DNA from: Ariolimax columbianus
Taxonomy: Eukaryota; Mollusca; Gastropoda; Stylommatophora; Arionidae
Direction of reading: 5' to 3'
DNA: 64,000 nt
Assembly: GCA_036924085.1 (NCBI GenBank)
Contig: JAVGWX010000002.1
Span: 49,303,416-49,367,415 of the forward strand
Every line of letters begins with the position of its first letter. Within the stretch, counting starts at the first letter, position 1. The position numbers were made by a program, and so were the translations under genes. Below are positions 42,304 to 53,600 of this stretch, in pieces. The notes under the pieces were generated by a model. The model saw nothing but the letters and a program-made list of their open reading frames with translations. It was not told the origin of the DNA and ran no database searches.

Positions 42304-45300
42304 GAGAGATGTGAAGTGTGAGGTGTAGATATGTGCGTTGTTAGGATGGTATATGTAGAGATGGGAGATGAGGTGTGGGGTGGGATGGGAGATATGAAGT
42401 GTGGGATGGGAGATGTTGAGATGTGAGGTGTGGGGATGGGAGGTGTGGAGATGGGAGGTGTGGGAATGGGAGATGCGAGGTGTGGGGATGGGAGGTGTGG
42501 GGATGGGAGGTGTGGGAATGGGAGATTTGGGGATGGGATATGTTGAGATGTGAGGTGTGGGGATGGGAGGTGTGGGTATGGGAGGTGTGGGGATGGGAGG
42601 TGTGGGAATGGGAGATGTGGGGATGTGAGGTGTGGGGATGAGAGGTGTGGGGATGGGAGATGTTGAGATGTGAGGTTTGGGGATGGGAGGTGTGGGGATG
42701 GGAGGTGTGGGGATGGGAGGTGTGGGGATGGGAGGTGTGGGGATGGGAGGTGTGGGGATGGGAGGTGTGGGGATAGGAGATGTGGGGATGAGAGGTGTGG
42801 GGATGGGAGGTGTGGGAATGGGAGGTGTGGGGATGGGAGGTGTGGGGATGAGAGGTGTGGGGATGGGAGATGTTGAGATGTCAGGTGTGGGGATGGGAGA
42901 TTTGGGGATGGGATATGTTGAGATGTGAGGTGTGGGGATGGGAGGTGTGGGAATGGGAGATGTGAGGATGGGAGGTGTGGGGATGGGAGGTGTGGGGATG
43001 AGAGGTGTGGGGATGGGAGATGTTGAGATGTGAGGTGTGGGGATGGGAGGTGTGGGGATGGGAGGTGTGGGGATGGGAGGTGTGGGGATGGGAGGGATGG
43101 GGATGGGAGGTGTGGGGATGGGAGGTGTGGGGATCAGAGGTGTGGGGATGGGAGGTGTGGGAATGGGAGGTGTGGGGATGGGAGGTGTGGGGATGGTAGG
43201 TGTGGAGATGGGAGGTGTGGGGATGGGAGGTGTGGGAATGGGAGATGCGAGGTATGGGGATGGGGGATGTTGAGATGTGGGGATGGGAGGTGTCAGGATG
43301 AGAGGTGTGGGGATGAGATGTGTGGGGATGGGAGGTGTGGGAATGGGAGGTGTGGGGATGGAAGGTGTGTAAATGGGAGGTGTAGGGATGGGAGGTGTGG
43401 GGATGGGAGGTGTGGGTATGAGAGGTGTGGGAATGCGAGGTGTAGGAATGGGAGGTGTGGGGATGGGAGGTGTAGGGATGGGAGGTGTGGGTATGGGAGG
43501 TGTGGGAATGGGAGGTGTGGGGGATGGGAGGTGTGGGAATGGGAGGTGTGGGGATGGGAGGTGAGGGAATGGGAGATGCGAGGTGTAGGGATGGGGGATG
43601 TTGAGATGTGGGGATGGGAGGTGTCGGGATGAGAGGTGTGGGGATGAGAGGTGTGGGGATGGGAGGTGTGGGAATGGGAGGTGTGGGGATGAAAGGTGTG
43701 GGAATGGGAGGTGTGGGGATGGGAGGTGTGGGGATTGGAGGTGTCGGGATGAGAGGTGTGGGGATGAGAGGTGTGGGAATAGGAGGTGTGGGAATGGGAG
43801 GTGTGGGGATGGGAGGTGTGGGGATGGGAGGTGTTGAGATGTGAGGTGTGGGGATGTGAGGTGTGGGGATGTGAGGTGTGGGGATGTGAGGTGTGGGGAT
43901 GGGATATGTTGAGATGTGAGGTGTGGGGATGTGAGGTGTGGGGATGTGAGGTGTGGGGATGGGGGATGTTGAGATGTGAGGTGTGGGGATGTGAGGTGTG
44001 GGGATGGGAGATGTTGAGATGTGAGGTGTGGGGATGTGATGTGTGGGGATGTGAGGTGTGGGGATGGGGGATGTTTGGGGATAGGGGATGTTGAGATGTG
44101 AGGTGTGGGGATGTGAGGTGTGGGGATGTGAGGTGTGGGGATGTGAGGTGTGGGGATGGGAGATGTTGAGATGTGAGGTGCGGGGATGGGGGATGTTGAG
44201 ATGTGAGGTGTGGGGATGTGAGGTGTGGGGATGGGAGATGTTGAGATGTGATGTGTGGGGATATGATGTGTGGGGATGTGAGGTGTGGGGATGGGGGATG
44301 TTGAGATGTGAGGTGTGGGGATGTGATGTGTGGGGATGGGGGATGTTGAGATGTGAGGTGTGGGGATGTGATGTGTGGGAATGTGAGGTGTGGGGATGTG
44401 AGGTGTTGGGATGTGAGGTGTGGGGATGTGAGGTGTGAGGATGGGGGATGTTGAGATGTGAGGTGTGGGGATGTAAGGTGTGGGGATGGGAGGTGTGGGG
44501 ATGTGAGGTGTGGGGATGTGAGGTGTGGGGATGTGAGGTGTGGGGATGGGAGGTGTAGGGATGGGAGGTGTGGGGATGGGAGGTGTAGGGATGGGAGGTG
44601 TGGGTATGGGAGGTGTGGGAATGGGAGGTGTGATGATGGGAGGTGTGGGGATGGGAGGTGTGGGGATGGGAGGTGAGGGAATGGGAGATGCGAGGTGTAG
44701 GGATGGGGGATGTTGAGATGTGGGGATGGGAGGTGTCGGGATGAGAGGTGTGGGGATGAGAGGTGTGGGGATGGGAGGTGTGGGAATGGGAGGTGTGGGG
44801 ATGAAAGGTGTGGGAATGGGAGGTGTGGGGATGGGAGGTGTGGGGATGGGAGGTGTCGGGATGAGAGGTGTGGGGATGAGAGGTGTGGGAATAGGAGGAG
44901 TGGGAATGGGAGGTGTGGGGATGGGAGGTGTGGGGATGGGAGGTGTTGAGATGTGAGGTGTGGGGATGTGAGGTGTGGGGATGTGAGGTGTGGGGATGGG
45001 ATATGTTGAGATGTGAGGTGTGGGGATGTGAGGTGTGGGGATGTGAGGTGTGGGGATGTGAGGTGTGGGGATGGGGGATGTTGAGATGTGAGGTGTGGGG
45101 ATGTGAGGTGTGGGGATGGGAGATGTTGAGATGTGAGGTGTGGGGATGTGATGTGTGGGGATGTGAGGTGTGGGGATGGGGGATGTTTGGGGATAGGGGA
45201 TGTTGAGATGTGAGGTGTGGGGATGTGAGGTGTGGGGATGTGAGGTGTGGGGATGTGAGGTGTGGGGATGGGAGATGTTGAGATGTGAGGTGCGGGGATG

Positions 45301-46990
45301 GGGGATGTTGAGATGTGAGGTGTGGGGATGTGAGGTGTGGGGATGGGAGATGTTGAGATGTGATGTGTGGGGATATGATGTGTGGGGATGTGAGGTGTGG
45401 GGATGGGGGATGTTGAGATGTGAGGTGTGGGGATGTGATGTGTGGGGATGGGGGATGTTGAGATGTGAGGTGTGGGGATGTGATGTGTGGGAATGTGAGG
45501 TGTGGGGATGTGAGGTGTTGGGATGTGAGGTGTGGGGATGTGAGGTGTGAGGATGGGGGATGTTGAGATGTGAGGTGTGGGGATGTGAGGTGTGGGGATG
45601 GGAGGTGTGGGGATGTGAGGTGTGGGGATGTGAGGTGTGGGGATGTGAGGTGTGGGGATGTGAGGTGTGGGGATGGGGGATGTTGAGATGTGAGGTGTGG
45701 GGATGTGAGGTGTGGGGATGTGAGGTTTGGGGATGTGGGATGTTGAGATGTGAGGTGTGGGGATGTGGGGATGTGGGATGTTGAGATGTGAGGTGTGGGG
45801 ATGTGAGGTGTGGGGATGTGAGGTGGGGGGATGTTGAGATGTGAGGTGTGGGGATGTGGGATGTTGAGATGTGAGGTATGGGGATGTGAGGTGTGGGGAT
45901 GTGAGGTGTGGGGATGTGGGATTTTGAGATTTGAGGTGTGGGGTTGTGAGGTGTGGGGATGTGAGGTGTGGGGATGTGAGTTGTGGGGATGGGGGATGTT
46001 GAGATGTGAGGTGTGAGAATGAGAGATGTTGAGATGTGAGGTGTGGGGATGGGGGATGTTGAGATGTGGGGATGGGAGATATTGAGATGTTAGGTGTGGG
46101 GATATGAGGAGTGGGGATGGGGGATGTTGAGATGTGAGGTGTGGGAATAGGAGGTGTGGGGATGTGAGGTGTGGGGATGGGAGATGTTGAGATGTGAGGT
46201 GTGGGAATGTGAGGTGTGGGGATGTGAGGTATGGGGATATGCGGTGTGGGGATGGGGGATGTTGAGATGTGAGGTGTGGGAATGGGAGGTGTGGGGATGG
46301 GAGATGTGAGGTGTGGGGATGGGAGATGTTGAGATGTGAGGTGTGGGAATGGGAGGTGTGGGAATGGGAGATGTGAGGTGTGGGGATGGGAGGTGTGGGG
46401 ATGGGAGATGTGAGGTGTGGGGATGGGAGATGGGAGGTGTGGGATGGGAGATTAGAAGTTTGAGGTGTGGGAATGGGAGGTGTGGGGATGGGAGATGTGA
46501 GGTGTGGGGATGGGAGATGTTGAGGTGTGGAATTGTGAGATGTTGACATGTAGCGATGTGAGGTGTGGGGTGGGAGATGTGAGGTTTGAGCCGTGGGGAT
46601 AGGAGATGTGAGGTGTGGAAATGGGAGATGTGAGGTGTGGGGATAGGAGATGTGAGGTGCGGGGATAGGTGGTTTGAGGTGTGGGGATGGGAGCTATCAT
46701 GTGTGGTGATGGAAGATGTTGAGATGTGAGGTGGGATGGGAGATTTGAGGTGTTGGAATGGGAGATGTGAGTTGTGAAAGTTATAGTTGGGAGAAGTAAA
46801 AATTAAGGATGTATGGATGGGATATGTAGAGTTGCAGGGTGTAAGAATACATAATGTAAGGGGAGTAGATGTGGAGTTGAAAGGTGTAGTCGTAGGTGCT
46901 GTAGGAATTGGAGATATAGAGTTGCAATGTGTAGGTATATGTGATGTAAGGGTGGGAGATGTAGAGTGCAAGGTGTAGGGATATGTGATG
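42304..46990. repeat. 4.7-kb G-rich minisatellite, 15-bp unit
   Basis: The dominant unit is GTGTGGGGATGGGAG, with variants GTGTGGGGATGTGAG and GGATGTTGAGATGTGAG. The plus strand almost lacks C. Because the unit is 15 bp, all frames of an array can stay open, which creates a 1,222-codon minus-strand frame (42881-46549, Pro/His/Thr/Ser-rich) and many Cys/Trp/Gly-rich plus-strand frames. None has a start context, domain or non-repeat portion. Degenerate units trail to about 46990. Confidence 0.96.
43450..45670. repeat. 1,112-bp higher-order tandem duplication inside the minisatellite
   Basis: Long runs of unit variants recur at a constant offset of 1,112 bp: 43598/44710, 43608/44720, 44088/45200. 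The 116-codon translations starting at 44088 and 45200 are identical. The outer limits are approximate. Confidence 0.9.
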
Positions 46991-47389
46991 TAGGGGTCGG
47001 AGACATAGAATTGGGAGATGTACAATTTGTAAGATGGTCGGATATATGCATTGGGGAAGGTATAGATTGATAGATGGACCAGAGAATGAGCAAATGTATA
47101 GATGGGTTGATGGATGGATGGGTAATTAATTGGGTGAATAGATTAAAGGACGGACAGTCGAACAAACCAAGAGACAAATAATTATATAAATGGAAAGCTC
47201 GATAGACATACATACACACAGACGACCAGAGTTTCTTCTACAATCAACAAGAGGATGTATAACAACACCTCATCTGTCTCGACTCAGGCTGCCATAGTCT
47301 AACACGAAGATTAGCTGTGATAGGACGGAAACTATAACTATCAAACGTCAACCGATATGTCGCCTATTAGCGGCAAAACACTACATCGT
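46991..47389. other. Spacer with degraded array edge
   Basis: ATGGATGG words near 47100-47125. No other feature. Confidence 0.35.
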
Positions 47390-47877
47390 GTAAGGGAATT
47401 TACGTACTTGGTGAAGTGTCTTCACTGACGACACCAGACTGGACAAAGCGATATAACATATAGTTCTTAAGGCAAACATGGTGCACTACCAGCTAGCACC
47501 GATACTGAAAGAAGTGTCACTTTGTTCATTAAACAGACGCTGATAAACACGTTGATAGTCCCTACTATAAGTTATCAGTGTCAAACGTGAGCCCCATCCG
47601 ATAAGCAAAGTAACAATATCGAGACCTGTGATTCACTGGGTAAAAAAGGAAATATAACGGAATGAGGACGAAATGGAGAGACCAGTATAAAGAATAAACC
47701 AGAAAATGACAGCCTAAACAAATTGGCATAGATAGGCAGGTAAAGATCTTCAAACTCGGAATGGGACATTGCAGGACTACCTCCACAGAATGGGCATTAG
47801 AGACACCATTGGGGCACCCAAGAAAACAGCAGAACATATCCCGCAGGACTGTCCACTTACGTAGATTAAAGAGAGGC
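47390..47877 (+). pseudogene. Decayed LINE C-terminal sequence
   Basis: NGTLQDYLHRMGIRDTIGAP then KKTAEHIPQDCPL resembles the G-H-x-x-L-x-x-H-L-x-R-M-G-I ... E-H-I-L-x-x-C-P tail of LINEs with RNase H. Upstream, EFTYL and LIVPTISYQCQT resemble RTE-type pieces, so more than one relic may be joined here. Confidence 0.4.
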
Positions 47878-47884
47878 AGTCTGG

Positions 47885-48144
47885 GAGCCGCCTAGCGCAG
47901 TGGTTAGCGCGCTGGCTTCGCATCTGAGTGGTCCTGGGTTCATTCCCCAGTTGAGGCGGTAATGTTTTTTTCAGACCGCAATGGCTCACGGGTCGACCCA
48001 GCCTTAAATGGGTACCGGTTCGGGAAGTAAAAGCGGCGAGGGAGAAGAGATGGCTACCGCCCTCATATAGCCGAGCCTTTGAAATGTGAGATCTCACACC
48101 CCTACGGCAGTAATGCTATGGGATACTTTACTTTACTTTACTTT
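47885..48144 (+). mobile_element. SINE2 copy 2 with target duplication
   Basis: A-box region TAGCGCAGTGGTTAGCGC, B-box GGTTCATTCCC, the body as in the 13.9 kb copy and a TACTTTACTTTACTTTACTTT tail. The heptamer AGTCTGG is at 47878-47884 and 48145-48151. Confidence 0.87.
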
Positions 48145-48201
48145 AGTCTGGTCCGGGGGATCGACAATGCTTGAAAGCTGTAGGGGACCGGCGAAGACCT
48201 G

Positions 48202-48218
48202 TGCATACATACATACAT

Positions 48219-48269
<51 letters not shown>

Positions 48270-48401
48270 AACACATACATACATACATACATACATACAT
48301 ACATACACACACATACATACATACATTCATACATACATACTTACATACAGAAAAACAGACAGACAGACAGGCAACAGATAGACAGATGCGATATAGATAG
48401 A

Positions 48402-48487
<86 letters not shown>

Positions 48488-48490
48488 CAA
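48202..48490. repeat. Compound microsatellite (ACAT)n-(CA)n-(GATA)n-(GACA)n
   Basis: Runs of ACAT and CACA (48205-48340), GATA (48396-48420) and a long GACA run (48420-48486). Open frames in all orientations are artefacts. Confidence 0.95.
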
Positions 48491-48954
48491 ACAATTTATG
48501 AATGAAATGATGATAAAAATCATGTAAATAGCTTTAGGAACTCAGCTATTGATTCTGTAATACACATTTTTTGATGACGCACGAGCACTATTTTATTTAG
48601 GCCGGATTGAGTTAACTTTCGTATGTTCAGACATGGAATTCGATCGCTCGCATCTGAGCGAATATTTGTGACAAATTAGTTCAGGTAATTCGAAATGAAA
48701 TGTGAAGAAGATATGTCGCGAAGGGGGAGTGGGGAGGGTGAGATATTAGTGTGGTGAGTATCTCATCTCCTGGGAAGAAAACGACATATCCTCGAGGTCC
48801 TCGAGCAGTTGGTAATGGATACATAATTACTGAACCGCGACCGTGCCAGGCAGTTGCAATATTTGGTCATCAAATAAGATAAAACACATTGCTAAGACCC
48901 ACGCTGAAAGAGAAATTAGAGGGCAAAAGTGCATGAAGACGTCAATGTTATATG
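48491..48954. other. Unremarkable spacer
   Basis: No feature was recognised. Confidence 0.35.
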
Positions 48955-49345
48955 TTTGACAAGACAGAATAGGATGGACATTAGAAAATATGACAAGATG
49001 GACATTAGAAAATATGACAAGATGGACATTAAAAAATATGACATAATGGACATTAGAAGATATGACAAGACGGACATTAGAAGATATGTTAAGATGGACA
49101 TTAGAAAATATGACATAATGGACATTAGAAGATATGACAAGATGGACATTAGAAAATATGACATAATGGACATTAGAAAATATAGGAGATTATACCTTCC
49201 AGACATGAGGTAGATACAATTACAAGATGAACATTAGAAAATATAGGAGATTGTATCTTACAGACATGAGAAAGATACCATGGCAAGATGGAAGTTAGAA
49301 AATGTGACAAGATGAACATTAGAAAATATGACAGATTGTACCTTC
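48955..49345. repeat. 24-bp minisatellite, decaying at its right end
   Basis: The unit is GACAAGATGGACATTAGAAA ATAT, about 10 regular copies, then spaced relics to 49345. The period is divisible by three, so both strands stay open. Confidence 0.92.
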
Positions 49346-49736
49346 CAGACCTGAGTTATAATACTTTTGAGATTCATTGAATCGATCGGTTTTTAAATGG
49401 CAATAGATCTGAGCTTATCTGACACAAAGACACGTCTGCAATGTCTCTCTGACATAATATTCGCAATAAGCTAGTCGTGTATATTTGTTATGCCAATAAA
49501 CGTATGGATAATAAATGCAGCTGGGGGTTAATAAGGGAAAGGGAAGATGGACGGGACACGCCATGAGCGGAAATACAACATAGCTTCACGACATTAGCGT
49601 CCTTCAACCTGTTTGCCGAAAGCTGGTTTTGGTTGGGTCGGAAATGTACATACGGGCCAATAATAATGGACTAACACATCGCCTTGGAAAGATTTGAGCC
49701 TGCCCGGTTAGCAACATGCTCATGATGACTCATCGC
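49346..49736. other. Unremarkable spacer
   Basis: No feature was recognised. Confidence 0.35.
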
Positions 49737-50025
49737 TCACACGGTGACATGTGGTCGAGAGGTAGGGCACTCGTCTATCAAAGCGATGAACGTAAACGGT
49801 GGACGATCAAATCCCGCATGTTTCAAGCGGCTCTTGGTCTCAGGAAGGTGGGGGCCAGAGGACCTGCATCCTGAGTTACCTCTAGTCGTTTTGACATATG
49901 TCTTGCCACTGTTCCAAGGTAGTTCGGGACTAGAGAGTGAGGTTGATGACCTGCACAGTTTGTTACTCGGTATAAGGCAAATACAGCTACAGATGATGTC
50001 CTTGTCATTGATTGCGATGGGCAAC
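49737..50025 (+). mobile_element. SINE5-like tRNA-derived element
   Basis: TGTGGTCGAGAGGTAGGGCA (A-box-like) and GGACGATCAAATCCCGC (B-box-like) have tRNA-like spacing. A unique body follows, with GTTCCAAGGTAGTTCGGGAC and CGGTATAAGGCAAATACAGC. Only one copy is in the window, so the SINE call rests on the promoter-like head. Confidence 0.45.
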
Positions 50026-50397
50026 TAACTAACAATATAACCATACAAGCGTTGGATTGGAACCTACAGAGACAGTGAATGTGTATCCATAAGAACAAGT
50101 GAGGAAGGAAAGTCAACGATAAATTCATAGCAGCTGGAGTACAATATGCGAACTTTAGAAGATGGTCCAAAATAAGAGAGGGTGGAGGCTGCATTCATGT
50201 GATGCAATGCACTAAAATATAAAATATAAAAGGATATAAATGACAACAGCATCTAGTGTCAGGTGCAACCAATCACGGTGATTGTTACACCTGGATAGAA
50301 GAGAATTATGATGGTGTTAGTCATTGACATCTACCATTATCCTTATCGTCATTTGAATTGATGTCATCATCATGAAGTCTGTTTTTAGAACAGGGAT
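50026..50397. other. Unremarkable spacer
   Basis: No feature was recognised. Confidence 0.35.
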
Positions 50398-50437
50398 CTC
50401 AAACCAGATACCGACCTTAATCATACTAAGACTGTTC

Positions 50438-51090
50438 TTCTTCTTCTTCTTCTTCGTACGCAGTCAGACAGTAACCATTATTTTTTTGAAAAAAGCGGCG
50501 GTCATCCTGAGGCTGTCGCCGCTGCCATAGAGCTTGTCTTGCAGTTCCACTGGTGATGGCCACATCTGCTCTCTCTGATCCTCGTATGTCGGGCAGTTCT
50601 GCAGCAGATGTTCAGCGGTCATTTTACCGGTACCGCACGGGCATTCGTCGGTACCACCTATCTTCAATTTGTTGAATAGGTGGTACCTCAGTCTATTGTG
50701 GCCAGTGCGAAGTCTGAAGACAACGACCTGCTCTCTTCGGTTCAACTGGTAATAGGCATCGTTTTTGGTGTAACCAGTATGTTCGGTTTCCCATTTGGTC
50801 ATGTATCTGGCTTTGATAAGCCGTTTTGACTCTTCGTACGTCATACTAGTATCTGTTTGTGGTAGTCTTGCACCTTCTTTTGCCAGTCTGTCTGCCTCCT
50901 CGTTGCTTTGGATGTTGCCGTGTGATGGGACCCACTGTACCACTACCCTTTTGGTGCGGACTGCTGGCACAGTTTGCAGAGTGCTGCTCTTAAGTCATTG
51001 AGCTCAGTGTTTTTCTAGCTTTTTAGCGCTGTGACTACGGCGAGAGCATCTGTAAGCAGGACTATATGGCTTTCATTTTCTTTATGTGTC
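50438..51090 (-). mobile_element. LINE-1 copy C, 653 bp, 5'-truncated
   Basis: The 13-bp duplication ACTAAGACTGTTC is at 50425-50437 and 51091-51103. The 3' end is TGCGTACGAAGAAGAAG with a (GAA)n tail. Sequence is very close to copy A over the shared part. Only the RNase H end and zinc-ribbon tail are present. Confidence 0.93.
50464..50970 (-). CDS. Truncated RNase H C-terminal fragment of LINE-1 (168 codons)
   Basis: The open frame includes V-P-S-H-G-N-I-Q and N-E-E-A-D-R-L-A (the last acidic residue of RNase H) and the zinc-ribbon tail C-P-C-G-T-G-x7-H-L-L-Q-N-C. The earlier acidic residues and all RT motifs are missing, so no enzyme activity is expected. Confidence 0.75.
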   Translation of the reverse strand: MPAVRTKRVVVQWVPSHGNIQSNEEADRLAKEGARLPQTDTSMTYEESKRLIKARYMTKWETEHTGYTKNDAYYQLNRREQVVVFRLRTGHNRLRYHLFNKLKIGGTDECPCGTGKMTAEHLLQNCPTYEDQREQMWPSPVELQDKLYGSGDSLRMTAAFFKKIMVTV

Positions 51091-51536
51091 ACTAAGACTG
51101 TTCAAAAAGTGCCAGCACTTGAGTAACTAGAAATTCGCCTCTCCTCTATTAGTACATCACCCCCCCCCCCCCGCCCCTTTCTCAAACCAGATACCGACCT
51201 TAATCATACTAAGTCTGTTCAAAAAGTGCCAGTACTTGTGTAACTAGAAATTCCCCTCTCCTCTATTAGTACATCACCACGCCCCCCTCCTACATCACCC
51301 ACCCACTACATGCCGTTTTCACTTCCGGAAGACGTCCTCGAAACACATTTTGGGTTAGCATCGATAGACCCGCCTGCGAATGAACCTTAAATAATCTGAG
51401 CTTGTCATCCTTTCAAGCTAGATTTCGTTTTAGGACAAAGACAAACTCTGGCCAGTTGAAAGTAGTGTGGCTCCTTTCGCACACCTTTCGGTTTTTTACC
51501 CCCAAATTCCCAACGCCAAGAGTGATGGCTAGCTAA

Positions 51537-52215
51537 GTGTGGTGTGGCGTGGTGTGGTGTGGTGTGTTGTGGTGTGTTGTGGCGTGGTGTGTTGTGGCGT
51601 GGTGTGTTGTGCTGTGGTGTGTTGTGGTATGGTGTGTTGTGCTGTGGTGTGTTGGGGTGTGGTGTGTTGTGCTGTGGTGTGGTGTGTTGTGGTGTGCTGT
51701 GGTGTGGTGTGTTGTGCTGTGGTGTGGTGTGTTGTGGTGTGTTGTGGTGTGGTGTATTCTGGTGTGGTGTGTTGTGGTGTGGTGTGTTGTGCTGTGGTGT
51801 GTTGTGGTGTGGTGTGTTGTGGTGTGGTTTGTTGTGGTGTGGTGTGTTGTGGTGTGGTGTGGTGTGGTGTGGTGTGTTGTGGTGTGGTGTGTTATGGTGT
51901 GGTGTGATGTGTTGTGCTGTGGTGTGGTGTGGTGTGTTGTGCTGTGGTGTGGTGTGGTGTGTTGTGTTGTGGTGTGGTGTGTTGTGCTGTGGTGTGGTGT
52001 GTTGTGGTGTGGTGTGGTGTGGTGTGCTGTGGTGTGTTGTGGTGTGGTGTGTTGTGCTGTGGTGTGGTGTGGTGTTGTGGTGTGTTGTGGTGTGGTGTGG
52101 TGTGTTGTGGTGTGGTGTGTTGTGCTGTGGTGTGTTGTGGTGTGGTGTGTTGTGGTGTGGTGTGTTGTGCTGTGGTGTGGTGTGTTGTGCTGTGGTGTGT
52201 TGTGCTGTGGTGTGG
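51537..52215. repeat. Pentanucleotide array, TGTGG/TGTTG/TGCTG type
   Basis: About 680 bp of 5-bp units on the plus strand, G+T only except for single C in variant units. Frames of up to 286 codons on both strands (H-N-T-P-Q or G-V-V-C type) are repeat artefacts. It runs directly into a mariner relic. Confidence 0.95.
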
Positions 52216-52590
52216 TCTGGGAACCGGTAGGAATGATGTCTTATCCGTTGACCATGTTTCATCACTGGTTATTATTTTCTTCATTGAATCGTCATTCTCG
52301 TTAGCACTGTCCAGATGTTCTCGACAGAGGACAACCTGATTGTCTTTCTGATCTTGTCAGGAGTCGAGGATCGAGCTTCGCATCTACCCGATGCATGTGT
52401 AATTGCTCTGTTAGAATTATATGGTACGAGGTTGAATTTTTCTGCTATTTTCCGAACAGTCAGACGAGGATTCAAACGAACCATCTCACGAACCTGGACA
52501 ACATGCGCGTGTTGAGATAATGTCGGGTGTTGTTTCGATAGCGTAAACCATTCGTTAAAACGCACACGGCGCATGCCCTGATAACAAAAC
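52216..52590 (-). pseudogene. Mariner-type transposase fragment
   Basis: The minus strand reads VRFNEWFTLSKQHPTLSQHA, VREMVRLNPRLTVRKIAEKF and N-L (second helix-turn-helix of the DNA-binding region). After a deletion comes DDSMKKIITSDETWSTDKTS, around the first catalytic Asp (usual form T-G-D-E-T-W). It then ends in the pentanucleotide array. No inverted repeats were found. Confidence 0.7.
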
Positions 52591-52844
52591 TTATTTTAAG
52601 ATGATCCTTCGTGAATGCCTTCCCGAACTTGCAGCAAAACTTGATATTCATTCGCTGCTAATTAAATTCAGACGTAAAACACAATCTGACGCACGCAAGC
52701 AATCAACTACAAGACGATAAACTATCACAATTTTTAAAAAGTGAGAAACTTTATGTTGCAAGTAAATCATCAATTGACAGTGTGATCAACCCAACATTGC
52801 CGTGAAGTCGTATTGTGGCGTAGTTTCAAAAGTTAAATCCTTTT

Positions 52845-53399
52845 TTAAACAGATCTAGCACATTTCAGATTATAAAAATAGATTAGGGAAACTCTGAAAT
52901 GCTGCCACATAGATGAAGACAATTGGGAGAGCATTGGACGAGAGAACTGCATTAAGGAAGGAATAACAGAAATTGATTTTGTTGCTGGAGAAAAGCAAGC
53001 ACTGCTTCTACTGCTTATATGGACAATCACACACGCACATATATACACACATGATAACTGTCCATCGTTGTCGATGATGACCACCGACATCATCATTGTT
53101 GTATGTGATCTGTCTTGTTTTTGTTTCTGCACTGTCTGTTTCTGCACTGTCTGTTTCTGCACTGTCATGTTTTGGTGTAGTGTTTGCTGGTTCGCACTTA
53201 GTTTATCAGTAGAATGCGGGAATGGAATATTCCATTGCATGGTTTCCACACGAGGTCTTCTGCTGTCGGTGAGCGTAATCTCGCTTCTCTTTCCTTCCGT
53301 ATCAGGAGTTTCGTTTACGTTGGCTGCATACGTAACATTCCCATTCACAACGCCCAAGTTTAGAATCATAAATATATTTGAAATTGTTAAATAAGACAT
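52845..53399 (-). CDS. Hypothetical 184-codon ORF with possible signal peptide
   Basis: It starts MSYLTISNIFMILNLGVVNG, a plausible signal peptide, followed by an Asn/Thr-rich segment with potential N-glycosylation sites (N-V-T, N-E-T, N-M-T), a short V-Q-K-Q-T repeat, and a hydrophobic C-V-Y-I-C-A-C-V-I-V stretch. This is one of the few long frames not inside an obvious repeat. No family was recognised. It could be a chance frame, an exon or part of an unrecognised element. Confidence 0.25.
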   Translation of the reverse strand: MSYLTISNIFMILNLGVVNGNVTYAANVNETPDTEGKRSEITLTDSRRPRVETMQWNIPFPHSTDKLSANQQTLHQNMTVQKQTVQKQTVQKQKQDRSHTTMMMSVVIIDNDGQLSCVYICACVIVHISSRSSACFSPATKSISVIPSLMQFSRPMLSQLSSSMWQHFRVSLIYFYNLKCARSV

Positions 53400-53600
53400 T
53401 TTAACAGATTCAGTTTGTGTTTGACGTTATTTCTACTATACTACAGCGTCAACACATACGTCATTATTTCTTATATGCCTCGACCTCGCCATTAAGTGTG
53501 ATGCTAGAATACGATGCCCAGAATTAGTATGTTACCACAACTCGAATACAGCTGGCTATGATTAATATGCGACAAGAAAGTGAAGAGCAGTATTTATCTT

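Larger units (their letters stand above)
50398..51300 (+). repeat. Two-copy tandem repeat, about 120 bp, first copy split by LINE-1
   Basis: CTCAAACCAGATACCGACCT starts both copies (50398 and 51181). The first copy resumes at 51104 after the LINE and ends in a poly-C run near 51158. The second copy is uninterrupted. Confidence 0.88.

Noticed and set aside
42881..46549. 1,222-codon minus-strand open frame rich in Pro, His, Ser and Thr
   Set aside because: It lies wholly inside a 15-bp minisatellite whose period is a multiple of three and whose unit lacks stops in this frame. No non-repeat sequence, domain or start context supports a protein.
51405..52339. Overlapping frames of 286, 255 and 228 codons on both strands
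   Set aside because: All derive from the 5-bp TGTGG-type array; six-frame openness is typical of such repeats.
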